Origin: JBBROS01 sp965217935
Lineage (GTDB): Bacteria; Pseudomonadota; Alphaproteobacteria; Acetobacterales; Acetobacteraceae
Assembly: GCA_965217935.1 (NCBI GenBank)
Contig: OZ244581.1
Location: 806,001 to 870,000, forward strand
Length of the DNA stretch: 64,000 nucleotides
Reading direction: 5' to 3'
Below the pieces are notes generated by a model, which saw only the letters and a program-made list of their open reading frames with translations, was not told the origin of the DNA and did no database searches. How positions within the stretch are numbered: position 1 is the first letter of the stretch; every line of letters begins with the position of its first letter. Of the stretch, positions 26,489 through 35,130 are shown piece after piece. The position numbers were made by a program, and so were the translations under genes.

Positions 26489-27903
26489 CCGAGGGGTTCG
26501 TTGCCGGCCGGGTCGGGCGGCGCGAGTTGGTCAAGCGCCTCGGCGCGCTGGGCCTGACCGCGGCCGCGGCGGACGTGTTGGTCAACGCCGCCGCCACCAA
26601 GGCATTCGCCGCCGACTTCAATTGGAAGGCGCACCAGGGCAAGAGCATCAAGGCGCTGCTGAACAAGCATCCCTACGCGGACGCGATGATCGCCGATCTC
26701 GAATCGTTCAAGCAGCTCACGGGGATGAACATCACCTACGACATTTTTCCCGAGGATGTTTACTTCGACAAGGTGACGGCAGCGCTCTCCAGCCGCTCCA
26801 CCGAATACGACGTGTTCATGACCGGCGCCTACCAGACCTGGCAATACGGCCCGGCCGGCTGGCTGGTCGACCTCAACGAATACCTCAACGACCCGGCCAA
26901 GACCGCGCCGAAATACGACTGGAGCGGCATCCTGCCGAACCTGCGCTCCAGCACCGCCTGGTCCGGCAAGGTCGGCGACGAGCTGGGCGGCAAGGGCGCC
27001 AAGCAGTGGGCGCTGCCCTGGGGCTGGGAGATGTACAATCTCTCCTACAACGAGACCATGCTGAAGAAGCTCGGCGTGAAGGTTCCGACCAACATGCCGG
27101 AGCTGATGGAGGCCTCGGCCAAGGTCAGCAAGGATGCCGGCGGGGCCTACGGCGTGGGCGTGCGCGGCAGCCGGTCCTGGGCGACGATCCACCCGGGCTA
27201 CCTCTCGGGCTACACCAGCTTCGGGGCCAAGGACTTCACCATCGAGGGCGGCAAGCTGAAGTCGGCCGTCAACTCGAAGGCGGCGAAGAAATTCACCGCC
27301 GACTTCGTCAAGATGGTGCAGGACGGCGGGCCGCAGAACTGGGCCACCTACACCTGGTATCAGGTCGGCACCGACCTGGGCGCGGGCGCCTCGGCCATGA
27401 TCTACGACGCCGACATCCTCGGCTACTTCATGGACGGCAAGGACACCAAGGAGCACGGCCACCTCGCCTACGCGCCGATGACGCCCAACCCGGACGCGAA
27501 GGGGCCGACCAGCAACGTCTGGATCTGGTCGCTCGGCATGAGCAACTTCAGCAAGAACAAGGACGCGGCCTGGACGTTCATGCAGTGGGCCAGCGGCACC
27601 GACCACCTGCTGTTCGGCGCGCGCAAGGCCGACCAGGTGAACCCGGTGCGCTCCGCGGTCTGGCAAGACCCGGACGTGCAACAGCGGATCAAGAGCAACT
27701 ACCCCGGCTATATCGAGGAATACAACTCGGCCGTGGGCGACGCGAAGATCTACTTCACCCCGCAGCCGTTGTTCTTTAACGTCACCACCGATTGGGCGGC
27801 GGCGCTGCAGAAGATGGTGGCCAAGCAGGTGAGCGTCGACGAAGGTCTCGACCAGCTCGCCGACAGCACCAACCGGACCCTGAAACAGGCCGGCATCGGC
27901 TAA
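26464..27903 (+). CDS. ABC transporter extracellular solute-binding protein (CUT1 type)
   Basis: 479 residues. The N-terminus carries a Tat-like signal, GRRELVKRLGALGLTAAA, ending near KAFAADF. The mature part is a cluster B sugar-binding protein: VYFDKVTAALSSRS, WALPWGWEMYNLSYNETM, NVWIWSLGMSN and AAWTFMQWAS. ATG 26464 has an excellent AAGGAGG site overlapping the end of the regulator gene. It is the first transport gene of the operon and is followed by a strong hairpin before the permeases. The ligand is inferred to be a polyol or sugar from the kinase and dehydrogenase downstream. Confidence 0.9.
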   Translation: MDRKAQDVAEGFVAGRVGRRELVKRLGALGLTAAAADVLVNAAATKAFAADFNWKAHQGKSIKALLNKHPYADAMIADLESFKQLTGMNITYDIFPEDVYFDKVTAALSSRSTEYDVFMTGAYQTWQYGPAGWLVDLNEYLNDPAKTAPKYDWSGILPNLRSSTAWSGKVGDELGGKGAKQWALPWGWEMYNLSYNETMLKKLGVKVPTNMPELMEASAKVSKDAGGAYGVGVRGSRSWATIHPGYLSGYTSFGAKDFTIEGGKLKSAVNSKAAKKFTADFVKMVQDGGPQNWATYTWYQVGTDLGAGASAMIYDADILGYFMDGKDTKEHGHLAYAPMTPNPDAKGPTSNVWIWSLGMSNFSKNKDAAWTFMQWASGTDHLLFGARKADQVNPVRSAVWQDPDVQQRIKSNYPGYIEEYNSAVGDAKIYFTPQPLFFNVTTDWAAALQKMVAKQVSVDEGLDQLADSTNRTLKQAGIG

Positions 27904-27910
27904 CCAAAAA

Positions 27911-27951
27911 AGGAGGGCGGCGCCGGGGATGGCCCGGCGCCGCGGACGTCC
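27911..27951 (+). promoter_or_regulatory. Shine-Dalgarno/hairpin/start arrangement ahead of the first permease
   Basis: AGGAGG (27911-27916) is followed at once by a perfect 11-bp hairpin, GCGGCGCCGGG (27917-27927), a 5-base loop and CCCGGCGCCGC (27933-27943). Then come GGACGTCC and the permease ATG at 27952. Unfolded, the site is 35 bases from the ATG. Folded, only eight bases separate them. The hairpin could also protect the upstream binding-protein mRNA, giving more binding protein than permease. Confidence 0.65.
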
Positions 27952-28887
27952 ATGTCAGACATCGCGCTCTCAGACGCCGCCGTGCCGGCGTCCACCCGGC
28001 GGCGGCCCTTCATCAGCCGCGCCCTGCCCTACCTGCTCAGCCTGCCGGCCCTTCTGGTCTGCATCGGTATCCTGGTGCCCTTTTTCTCGGCGGTGCTGTT
28101 CAGCCTGCAGCGCTACAACCTGGCGATGCCTTACCTGCGGCAATACGTCTGGTGGGGCCAGTACGCCGAACTGCTGAGCGACCCCGATTTCTGGACCACG
28201 GTGCGGGTGTCCGCCGTTTACACCGTTTCGACCGTCGGCATCGAGCTGCTGCTTGGCCTCGGCATCGCCATGCTGCTGCGCGAGCGCAACTGGCTGAACA
28301 ACGCCATCTCGGTGGCCCTGCTGCTGCCCTTGATGACCGCGCCGGCCATCGCGGCGCTAATGTGGAAGCTGATGACCAATCCCGGCTTCGGCGTGTTCTC
28401 CTGGCTGATCTCGCTCCTGGGCTTTACCGATTTCAAATGGGCCAGCGATCCGTCGTCGGCGATGTTCACCGTGGTGCTGGTGGATATCTGGGTTTACACC
28501 CCGTTCATGATCGTGCTGCTGCTGGCCGGGCTGCGCAGCCTGCCGCAGCAGCCGTTCGAGGCCGCCCGGCTCGACGGCGTGCAGCCGGCGTTCGTGTTCT
28601 TCCGCATCACCCTGCCGATGCTGACGCCGTATATCCTGACGGCGACGCTGTTCCGGCTGCTCGACAGCATCCAGCAATTCGACATCGTGTATGCCATGAC
28701 CCAGGGCGGACCCGGCGAGAGCACGATGGTGTTCCAGGTGCGCTCGTACCTGACGTTCTTCCAGTACACCAACGTCGGCAAGTCGGCCGCGCTGCTGATG
28801 GTGCTGTGGGCGATCACGTATATCCTCAGCCAAGTGTTCATCAAGCAGTGGCACCGGCTGCGCAGGGAGGCGCAAGGCCATGCATAG
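27952..28887 (+). CDS. carbohydrate ABC transporter permease (MalF-like)
   Basis: 311 residues with six predicted membrane helices, starting with PYLLSLPALLVCIGILVPF. The EAA loop of CUT1 permeases is present: PFEAARLDGVQPAFVFFRIT LPML region, residues about 195-220. The gene follows the binding protein after 48 bases and overlaps the next permease by eight bases, so the two should form the membrane heterodimer. Translation probably depends on the hairpin-linked ribosome site just upstream. Confidence 0.92.
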   Translation: MSDIALSDAAVPASTRRRPFISRALPYLLSLPALLVCIGILVPFFSAVLFSLQRYNLAMPYLRQYVWWGQYAELLSDPDFWTTVRVSAVYTVSTVGIELLLGLGIAMLLRERNWLNNAISVALLLPLMTAPAIAALMWKLMTNPGFGVFSWLISLLGFTDFKWASDPSSAMFTVVLVDIWVYTPFMIVLLLAGLRSLPQQPFEAARLDGVQPAFVFFRITLPMLTPYILTATLFRLLDSIQQFDIVYAMTQGGPGESTMVFQVRSYLTFFQYTNVGKSAALLMVLWAITYILSQVFIKQWHRLRREAQGHA

Positions 28888-29731
28888 TCCCGTCGGGCGC
28901 ACGCTGCGCGCCATCGCCCTTATTCTCGTGTGCCTGTTCTTCCTGTTCCCGATCTTCTGGATCGTGTCGATGTCGTTCCAGACCAACGAGACGATCCTGC
29001 GCATCCCGCCAAGCCTCATCTTCGAGCCGACGATCTCGAACTACAAGGCGCTGCTCTCCGGCCGGCTCGTGACCGGCGCCGGCGTGCTCGACATCACGTT
29101 CCTCCAGAACCTGTGGAACTCGATCCTGCTCTCGGTCAGCTCGGTGGTGATCGCGCTGTTGCTCGGCGTGCCGGCAGCCTACGCCTTCGCGCGCTTCAAG
29201 TTCCGCGGCGGCGAGGACATCGCCTTCACCCTGCTGTCGTTCCGCTTCGCGCCGCCGTTGCTGGTGCTGCTGCCGCTCTCGCTTTATTTCCAGCAAATCG
29301 GCCTATCGGACACCTATTTCGGCCTGATCTGGGTTTACCAGCTCATCTGCCTGCCGCTGATCCTGTGGATCGTGCGCGGCTACTTCGAGGACAGCAGCCC
29401 CGACGTGGAATACGCCTACCGCGTCGACGGCCATAGTTGGTGGAGCGGCTTCACCAAGATCGCGCTTCCGCTGGCTGCGCCGGGCATCGCCTCGGCCGGG
29501 CTGCTGTCGTTCATCTTCGCGTGGAACAACTTCGTGTTCGCGCTCGTGCTGGCCAGCGCCGACAAGCAGCCGGTCATCGTCGGCGCGCTCGCGTTCGTCA
29601 CCGCCAGCGGCATCCAATACGGGATCATCGCCGCTGCCATCGTGCTCTCCATCCTGCCCACCCTGGCGCTGGCTTTGTATGCGCAGAAGTGGCTGGTCGA
29701 GGGCCTCAGCCTGGGGGCAGTCAAAGGATGA
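28880..29731 (+). CDS. carbohydrate ABC transporter permease (MalG-like)
   Basis: 283 residues, six predicted helices beginning with AIALILVCLFFLFPIFWIV. The EAA loop reads SPDVEYAYRVDGHSWWSGF, followed by KIALPLAAPGIASAG. It pairs with the preceding permease. The ATG at 28880 lies inside the previous gene, and the TGA overlaps the ATG of the first ATPase gene, indicating one tightly coupled transport operon. Confidence 0.92.
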   Translation: MHSPVGRTLRAIALILVCLFFLFPIFWIVSMSFQTNETILRIPPSLIFEPTISNYKALLSGRLVTGAGVLDITFLQNLWNSILLSVSSVVIALLLGVPAAYAFARFKFRGGEDIAFTLLSFRFAPPLLVLLPLSLYFQQIGLSDTYFGLIWVYQLICLPLILWIVRGYFEDSSPDVEYAYRVDGHSWWSGFTKIALPLAAPGIASAGLLSFIFAWNNFVFALVLASADKQPVIVGALAFVTASGIQYGIIAAAIVLSILPTLALALYAQKWLVEGLSLGAVKG

Positions 29732-30807
29732 GCAAGGGTCTCGAACTCCGGAACATTTCGGTCCGCTACGGCAAGACCGATATCGTGCGCGACGTCTCGC
29801 TCTCGGTGGCCTCCGGGGAGACGCTGGTGCTGTTCGGGCCATCGGGCGCGGGCAAGACGGTGCTGCTGCGCGCCATCGCCGGGCTCGAGCCGGATGCTGG
29901 CGGGCAGGTGCTGGTGGATGGGCAGGATGTCTCGTCCAAAGGCCCCGAGGCTCGGCGCATGGGCGTCGCGTTCCAGAACTTCGCGCTGTATCCGCACATG
30001 AAGGCGTGGGCCAACATCGCGAGCCCGTTGCAGGCGCGCAAGCTGTCCAAGACGGAGGTGGAGAGCAAGGTGCAGGGCGTGGCCAGCCTGCTCAAGATCG
30101 GCCACGTGCTCGGGAACCTGCCGCGCGCGCTGTCGAACGGACAGAAGCAGCGCACCGCGCTGGCGCGGGCGCTGGTGGCCGAGCCCGAGGTGCTGCTGCT
30201 CGACGACCCGCTTCGCAACGTCGACGCCAAGCTGCGCTACGAGATGCGGATGGAGCTGCCTCGGCTGCTGCGCCGGGCCAACGCGGCGACGATCTACGTC
30301 ACGCAGGACCACCGCGAGGCGATGGCGCTGGGCGACCGGATCGCCGTGCTGGTCAATGGCCGGGTGGTGCAGCAGGGCGACCCGGACAGCATCTACGACG
30401 CTCCCGCCACCACCGAGGTCGCGCGCCTGTTCGGCGACCCGCCGCTCAACCTGGTCCGCGCCGAAACCGGCCCCGACGGCGTCCGCGCCCTCGGCCTCGA
30501 CATCCCGTTGCGCGCGCAGTCGTCCGGCCCGGCGACGCTCGGGCTGCGCCCGGAGTGCATCACGGTCGGCGTCAGCCAATCGCCCGGCGCGGCGCCCGCC
30601 ACGCTGGTCGCGGCCACGCCGTTGCACGAGCGCCAAGTCCTGCTGCTGCGCACCCCGGGCGGCGAGGAAATCCTTGCCAGCACCGCCGGCGGCGCCCCCG
30701 AACCCGGCCCCGTCTTCTTCCGCACCGACCCGGGCCGGGCGCTGCTCTACGACGCCTCGACCGGCCAGCGGCGCGAGGCCGAGGTCCGCGCCAGGGAGAT
30801 GGTCTGA
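29728..30807 (+). CDS. ABC transporter ATP-binding protein with degenerate catalytic motifs
   Basis: 359 residues, CUT1 ATPase with a C-terminal TOBE region. Walker A is GPSGAGKT (about 37-44) and the Q-loop AFQNFALYPHM is intact. The signature is LSNGQKQR instead of LSGGQ. Walker B is LLLDDP (about 158-163), so the catalytic Glu is Asp. The H-loop reads VTQDHREA where VTHDQxEA is usual, so the switch His is Gln. It is coupled by ATGA to the permease gene. With the next gene it should form an asymmetric heterodimer. Confidence 0.9.
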   Translation: MSKGLELRNISVRYGKTDIVRDVSLSVASGETLVLFGPSGAGKTVLLRAIAGLEPDAGGQVLVDGQDVSSKGPEARRMGVAFQNFALYPHMKAWANIASPLQARKLSKTEVESKVQGVASLLKIGHVLGNLPRALSNGQKQRTALARALVAEPEVLLLDDPLRNVDAKLRYEMRMELPRLLRRANAATIYVTQDHREAMALGDRIAVLVNGRVVQQGDPDSIYDAPATTEVARLFGDPPLNLVRAETGPDGVRALGLDIPLRAQSSGPATLGLRPECITVGVSQSPGAAPATLVAATPLHERQVLLLRTPGGEEILASTAGGAPEPGPVFFRTDPGRALLYDASTGQRREAEVRAREMV

Positions 30808-31866
30808 ATGGCCGGCTCGCTGCATCTCGACGGCGTCAGCAAATCTTACGGCGCCGTCCAGGCCGTCAAGCGCATGGACCTGGAAATCCCCGCGGGGGAC
30901 TTCGTCGCCCTGCTTGGTTCGTCGGGCTGCGGCAAGACCAGCACGCTGCGCATGGTCGCCGGCTTCGAGGACGTGACGACGGGCGGCATCTCGCTGGCCG
31001 GACGCCGCATCGAGAGCCTGCCGCCCGCGAAGCGCAACGTGGCGATGGCGTTCGAGGGGTATGCGCTGTATCCGCCGCTCACGGTGGCGGACAACATCGG
31101 CTTCGGCCTGCGCGAGTCGTCCGCCGACATCAAGCGCCGGGTGCAGGGGCTTGCCGAGCTGCTCGAGATCGGCCCCATCCTACAACGCAAGCCGCGCAGC
31201 CTATCCGGCGGGCAGCAGCAGCGCGCGTCGCTCGCCCGGGCGCTGGCCCGCGACGCGGACCTGCATCTGCTGGACGAGCCGATGGGCCAGCTTGAGCCGC
31301 AGTTGCGCGCCTTGCTCCGCGGCCGGGTCAAGTCATTGACGAAGGAGCGGGGCCTGACGTCGGTGCTGGTCACGCACGATCAGACCGAGGCCAACGCCAT
31401 GGCCGATCAGATCGCCATCATGGAGGCCGGCATCCTGCAGCAGTTCGGCTCGCCGGAGGAGCTGCGCGACCGTCCGGCCAACCTGTTCGTCGCCACCTTC
31501 CTGGGCGAGCCGCCGATGAACGCGCTGCCCGGCGAGGCGACCGCGGACGGCATTCGCCTGGAGGCCGGCGGCCTCACGCTGCCGATCGAGGGCGAGCTGC
31601 CGAAGCCCGGCACGGCGGTCGTGCTCGGCGTCCGCCCGCACCACGTCCGTCTCGGCCAGGGCGAGTGGACCGGCACGGTCAGCAGCAATCGCTGGCTCGG
31701 CGATCAGGCGCACGTGGCGCTGGACGTGGCCGGCGCCTCCGTCGTTGCGGTCGCGCATGAGCGGGTCGCGGCCGCGGTCGGCAGTTCCATCCAGCTCGGC
31801 GTCATGCCGGGCGGCATCCACCTGTTCGATGCCGCCAGCGGACGCGCCCTGCTGCACGGCGCGTAG
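30808..31866 (+). CDS. ABC transporter ATP-binding protein (second subunit)
   Basis: 352 residues, CUT1 type with TOBE domain. Walker A GSSGCGKT, signature LSGGQQQR, Walker B LHLLDEP and H-loop VTHDQTEA are canonical. The Q-loop Gln is Glu (AMAFEGYALYP, residue about 82), and the D-loop reads GQLE instead of SxLD. Its changes fall in different motifs from those in the partner ATPase, so each composite ATP site is compromised differently. The start ATG directly follows the previous stop. Confidence 0.9.
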   Translation: MAGSLHLDGVSKSYGAVQAVKRMDLEIPAGDFVALLGSSGCGKTSTLRMVAGFEDVTTGGISLAGRRIESLPPAKRNVAMAFEGYALYPPLTVADNIGFGLRESSADIKRRVQGLAELLEIGPILQRKPRSLSGGQQQRASLARALARDADLHLLDEPMGQLEPQLRALLRGRVKSLTKERGLTSVLVTHDQTEANAMADQIAIMEAGILQQFGSPEELRDRPANLFVATFLGEPPMNALPGEATADGIRLEAGGLTLPIEGELPKPGTAVVLGVRPHHVRLGQGEWTGTVSSNRWLGDQAHVALDVAGASVVAVAHERVAAAVGSSIQLGVMPGGIHLFDAASGRALLHGA

Positions 31867-31868
31867 CA

Positions 31869-33416
31869 ATGCCCGCCGAGCCTCTGCTGCTCGCGCTCGA
31901 CAGCGGGACCTCGATGGTGAAGGCGGTGGCCTTTACCCAGGATGGGCGCGAGGTGGCGAGCGCGTCGCGGGTGAACGTGGTCGACCTGCGCCCGGACGGC
32001 GGCGCGGAGCAGGACATGGCCCGCACCTGGACCGATGCCGCGGACGCCCTGCGCGAGCTGACGGCGAAGATCGAGGGGCGCGAGGTCCTCGCCCTCTCCG
32101 TCACCGGCCAAGGCGACGGCGCCTGGCTGGTCGACGCCGACCACGAGCCCGTCGTCCCGGCATGGCTCTGGCTCGACGCCCGCGCCGCTCCCACCGTCGA
32201 GCGCCTGCGCGGCAGCGGCGCCGCTCGCGCCGCGTTCGCCCACACCGGTTCCGGTCTCGCCGCCTGCAACATGAGCGCGCAGCTGCTGCACATGGACCCG
32301 GGCGTTGTCGCGCGCGCTCGATGGTCGCTGCACTGCAAGGACTGGCTGTTCCTGCGCCTGACCGGGGTTGCCGCCGCCGACCCGTCCGAGGCCGTCTGGG
32401 CCTGGGGCAACTACCGCACGCGGACCTACAGCCCCGAGGTGATCCGGGCGCTCGGCGCGCAACGGGTGGCGCACCTGCTGGCCCCGGTCGAGGACGGCCT
32501 CGACACCCACCGCCCGCTCACCCAGCCCGCGGCGGAACGGACCGGCTTGCCTGCGGGCCTGCCGGTCGTGCTGGCCTATATCGACGTCGCCTGCACAGCG
32601 CTGGGCGCCGGGCTTTACGGCGGCGAGACCACGACCGGCGTCTCGATCCTGGGCAGCACCGGGATGCACCTGAGCCTCGCTGCCGACCCGGAGCACGTGA
32701 CGCCGAGCCAGCAGATGACCGGGTATTGCCTCCCCTTCCCCGTGCCGAACCACGTCATGCAGGCGCAAAGCACGATGGCGGCCTCGCTCAACATGGACTG
32801 GCTCGCGGGCCTGGTGGGGCAAGGCAGCCGCCTGATGGGCCGAGAGGCGGCGGACCGGCACGACATCCTGCGCGCGCTCGATGCCGCGGTCGTCGCCGCC
32901 CGGCCCGGCGCCGTGCTCTATCACCCGTTCATCTCCAGCTCCGGCGAGCGCGGCCCGTTCCTCGACCCTTACGCCCGCGCCAGCCTGCTCGGCTTCGACC
33001 AGACCACCGGCCTCGCGGAACTCGCCCGCGGCGTCTACGAAGGCATGGGCCTGGCGTCGCGGGACTGCTACATGGCGCTCGGCGGCGTGCCGGAGCAGGT
33101 CCGCATCACCGGCGGCGCCGCGCGGTCGGCGCCAATGCGCGCCATCCTTTCAGCCTGCCTCAACCGGCCCGTCCGCGGCGCGGCCACCGCCGAAGCCGGT
33201 GCCGCGGGCGCCGCCATGATCGCTGCCATCTCGCTCGGGCTTTATCCGGACATGGCGGCCTGCGCCCGGGACTGGCTCGGCGGCGGCGGCGAGCCGGAGC
33301 AGCCCGACCCGGCGCTCGCGGCCGTCTACGAAGAGCTGTTTCCGCTCTACCGCCAGGGCTATGAAGCCATGCCCGGGCTGTGGCGCCGCCTGCACCAATT
33401 GCGTCATGGCGGATAA
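31869..33416 (+). CDS. FGGY-family carbohydrate kinase, erythritol-kinase-like
   Basis: 515 residues, full FGGY length. The phosphate loop ALDSGTSMVKA (about 8-18), GGAEQDMARTW, SVTGQGDGAWL, CKDWLFLRLTG and ILGSTGMH are present. The catalytic Asp is Asp239 in YIDVACTALGAG, and VRITGGAARS forms the C-terminal adenine-binding loop. The wording of several blocks recalls Brucella EryA, from memory and not from a search. It would phosphorylate the imported polyol in the cytoplasm. Two bases separate it from the ATPase gene and its end overlaps the dehydrogenase gene by 11 bases. Other polyol or pentulose substrates remain possible. Confidence 0.85.
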   Translation: MPAEPLLLALDSGTSMVKAVAFTQDGREVASASRVNVVDLRPDGGAEQDMARTWTDAADALRELTAKIEGREVLALSVTGQGDGAWLVDADHEPVVPAWLWLDARAAPTVERLRGSGAARAAFAHTGSGLAACNMSAQLLHMDPGVVARARWSLHCKDWLFLRLTGVAAADPSEAVWAWGNYRTRTYSPEVIRALGAQRVAHLLAPVEDGLDTHRPLTQPAAERTGLPAGLPVVLAYIDVACTALGAGLYGGETTTGVSILGSTGMHLSLAADPEHVTPSQQMTGYCLPFPVPNHVMQAQSTMAASLNMDWLAGLVGQGSRLMGREAADRHDILRALDAAVVAARPGAVLYHPFISSSGERGPFLDPYARASLLGFDQTTGLAELARGVYEGMGLASRDCYMALGGVPEQVRITGGAARSAPMRAILSACLNRPVRGAATAEAGAAGAAMIAAISLGLYPDMAACARDWLGGGGEPEQPDPALAAVYEELFPLYRQGYEAMPGLWRRLHQLRHGG

Positions 33417-34458
33417 GGCGCCGGCCCAGGTCGCTATCGTCGGCGACCATTTCATGCTGCCCGGGCGTTTCGCCGACGCCATCCACGGCCTCTGCAACGG
33501 CCGCGCCGAAACCCGCGCCCACACCCTGCCCTGGCCCGACGAGCCGATGCAGCACGGCTATGCCGAACCCGGCATGGACGGCCTGAAGGAATATCAGGGC
33601 GACCCGGACGAGATCGTCGCGTTCGTCGGCGCCGCCCCAATCCTGGTCACGCACCTCGCCCCGGTCTCCGCCGCGATGCTGGAGCGGATGCCAGCGCTCA
33701 AGCTGATCGCCGTGTCCCGCGGCGGCCCGGCCAACATCGATCTCAGGGCGGCCAAGGACCGCGGCGTCGTCGTGTGCAACACGCCGGGGCGCAACGCGTC
33801 GGCCGTCGCCGAGTTCACCATCGGCGCGATCCTGGCCCAGACGCGGCTGATGACGGTCGGGCATGACTCGCTGCGGGCAGGGAAGTGGCGCGGCGACCTC
33901 TACCGCTGCGATCGCACCGGGCGTGAACTGTCGGAGCTGACCGTGGGCGTTGTCGGCTACGGCCATGTCGGCGCCCGGGTCGTCAAGCTGCTGCAGGCAT
34001 TCGGCTGCCGCATCGTGGTGCACGACCCTTACGTCCAGCTTTCGGCCGAGGACATCGAGGCCGGCGTGCGGCCAGCCCCGCTCGGCGCCCTGCTGGCCCA
34101 GTCGGACGTGGTCACGCTGCATCCCCGCGTGACGCGGGAGACGACCGGGATGATCGGGGCCGAACAATTGGCGGCGATGCGCGCCGGGAGCGTTCTGGTC
34201 AACACCGCCCGCGGGCCGATCCTCGACTACGACGCGCTCCACGACGCGCTCCGCTCCGGCCATCTCGGCGGGGCCGCGCTCGAAACCTTCGCCGTCGAGC
34301 CGACGCCGCCGGGCTTGCCGCTGCTGCGATTGCCCAACGTCACCCTGACCCCACATATCGCCGGCGCGTCCGTCCGCACCGTGACCGTCGCGGCCGAGGC
34401 GGCTGCCGAAGAGGTGCGGCGCTGGATCGACGGCGAACCCCCGCTCAACCCGTGCTGA
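33406..34458 (+). CDS. D-isomer-specific 2-hydroxyacid dehydrogenase family protein
   Basis: 350 residues. The NAD-binding motif is GVVGYGHVG (about residue 180). The catalytic triad of the family is complete: Arg in NTARGPILD, Glu in ALETFAVEP and His in LTPHIAGAS. ATG 33406 (MADKAPAQVAIVG) overlaps the kinase by 11 bases. Phosphoglycerate dehydrogenase-like proteins of this kind recur in sugar-acid and polyol clusters. Here it may reduce or oxidise a product of the aldolase step, such as a glycolate- or glycerate-type acid, but that is inference. Confidence 0.87.
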   Translation: MADKAPAQVAIVGDHFMLPGRFADAIHGLCNGRAETRAHTLPWPDEPMQHGYAEPGMDGLKEYQGDPDEIVAFVGAAPILVTHLAPVSAAMLERMPALKLIAVSRGGPANIDLRAAKDRGVVVCNTPGRNASAVAEFTIGAILAQTRLMTVGHDSLRAGKWRGDLYRCDRTGRELSELTVGVVGYGHVGARVVKLLQAFGCRIVVHDPYVQLSAEDIEAGVRPAPLGALLAQSDVVTLHPRVTRETTGMIGAEQLAAMRAGSVLVNTARGPILDYDALHDALRSGHLGGAALETFAVEPTPPGLPLLRLPNVTLTPHIAGASVRTVTVAAEAAAEEVRRWIDGEPPLNPC

Positions 34459-34470
34459 AACTGGCCTGTC

Positions 34471-35130
34471 ATGGATGAAACCACCCTCCGCGCCGAGATC
34501 GTCGCCGCCGCCCGCGGCATGAACGCGCTCGGCATCAACCAGGGCACGAGCGGCAACGTTAGCGCCCGGCTCGGCGCCAACATGCTGATCACCCCCTCGG
34601 CCGTTCCATACGACGAGATGCGGCCCGAGCAGATCGCGGTCCTGCCGCTCGAAGGCCGGGGGACTTGGCAAGGCCCGTTGAAGCCCAGCACCGAGTGGCC
34701 GTTCCACCTCGACATCCTCCGCGGCCGGCCCGAGTTCGGCGCGGTGGTGCATACCCATGCGGCCTATTGCACCACGCTCGCCATCCTTCGCAAACCCATT
34801 CCCGCCGTGCACTACATGGTCGCGGCGTTCGGCGGCCACGATGTCCGCTGCGCGCCCTACCGCCCGTTCGGGACGCCCGAGCTGGCCGAGGTCACGCTCC
34901 AGGCGCTCGAAGGCCGCAACGCCTGCCTGCTTGCCAATCATGGCATGGTCGTCGCCGGGCCGACGCTTGCCCGCGCGATGTGGCTGGCCGTGGAGCTTGA
35001 GACGCTCGCCAAGCAATACTGCCTCAGCATGCAGCTCGGCCAGCCGCACGTGCTCGGCGAGGCGGAGATCGCCGGGACGCTGAAAGCTTTTTCCACCTAC
35101 GGCCTGCAGGACCGGGAGCACGCGGCATGA
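34471..35130 (+). CDS. class II aldolase/adducin family protein
   Basis: 219 residues, fuculose-1-phosphate-aldolase-like. NQGTSGNVSAR holds the phosphate-binding loop. Zinc ligands are VVHTHAAYC (HxH) and ANHGMVV (His), and the PSTEWPFHLDIL acidic residue is the likely catalytic Glu. Such enzymes split ketose-1-phosphates to DHAP and an aldehyde. It lies between the dehydrogenase and glpD-like genes, and its TGA overlaps the next ATG. The natural substrate would be the keto-sugar phosphate made by the GlpD-type enzyme. Confidence 0.88.
   Translation: MDETTLRAEIVAAARGMNALGINQGTSGNVSARLGANMLITPSAVPYDEMRPEQIAVLPLEGRGTWQGPLKPSTEWPFHLDILRGRPEFGAVVHTHAAYCTTLAILRKPIPAVHYMVAAFGGHDVRCAPYRPFGTPELAEVTLQALEGRNACLLANHGMVVAGPTLARAMWLAVELETLAKQYCLSMQLGQPHVLGEAEIAGTLKAFSTYGLQDREHAA

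Noticed and set aside
29416..30825. Minus-strand frame opposite the first ABC ATPase
   Set aside because: Walker and signature motifs are on the plus strand. The antisense frame is a shadow.
33160..35121. Long minus-strand frame opposite the dehydrogenase and aldolase genes
   Set aside because: The plus strand carries complete catalytic motifs; the antisense product is compositionally biased.
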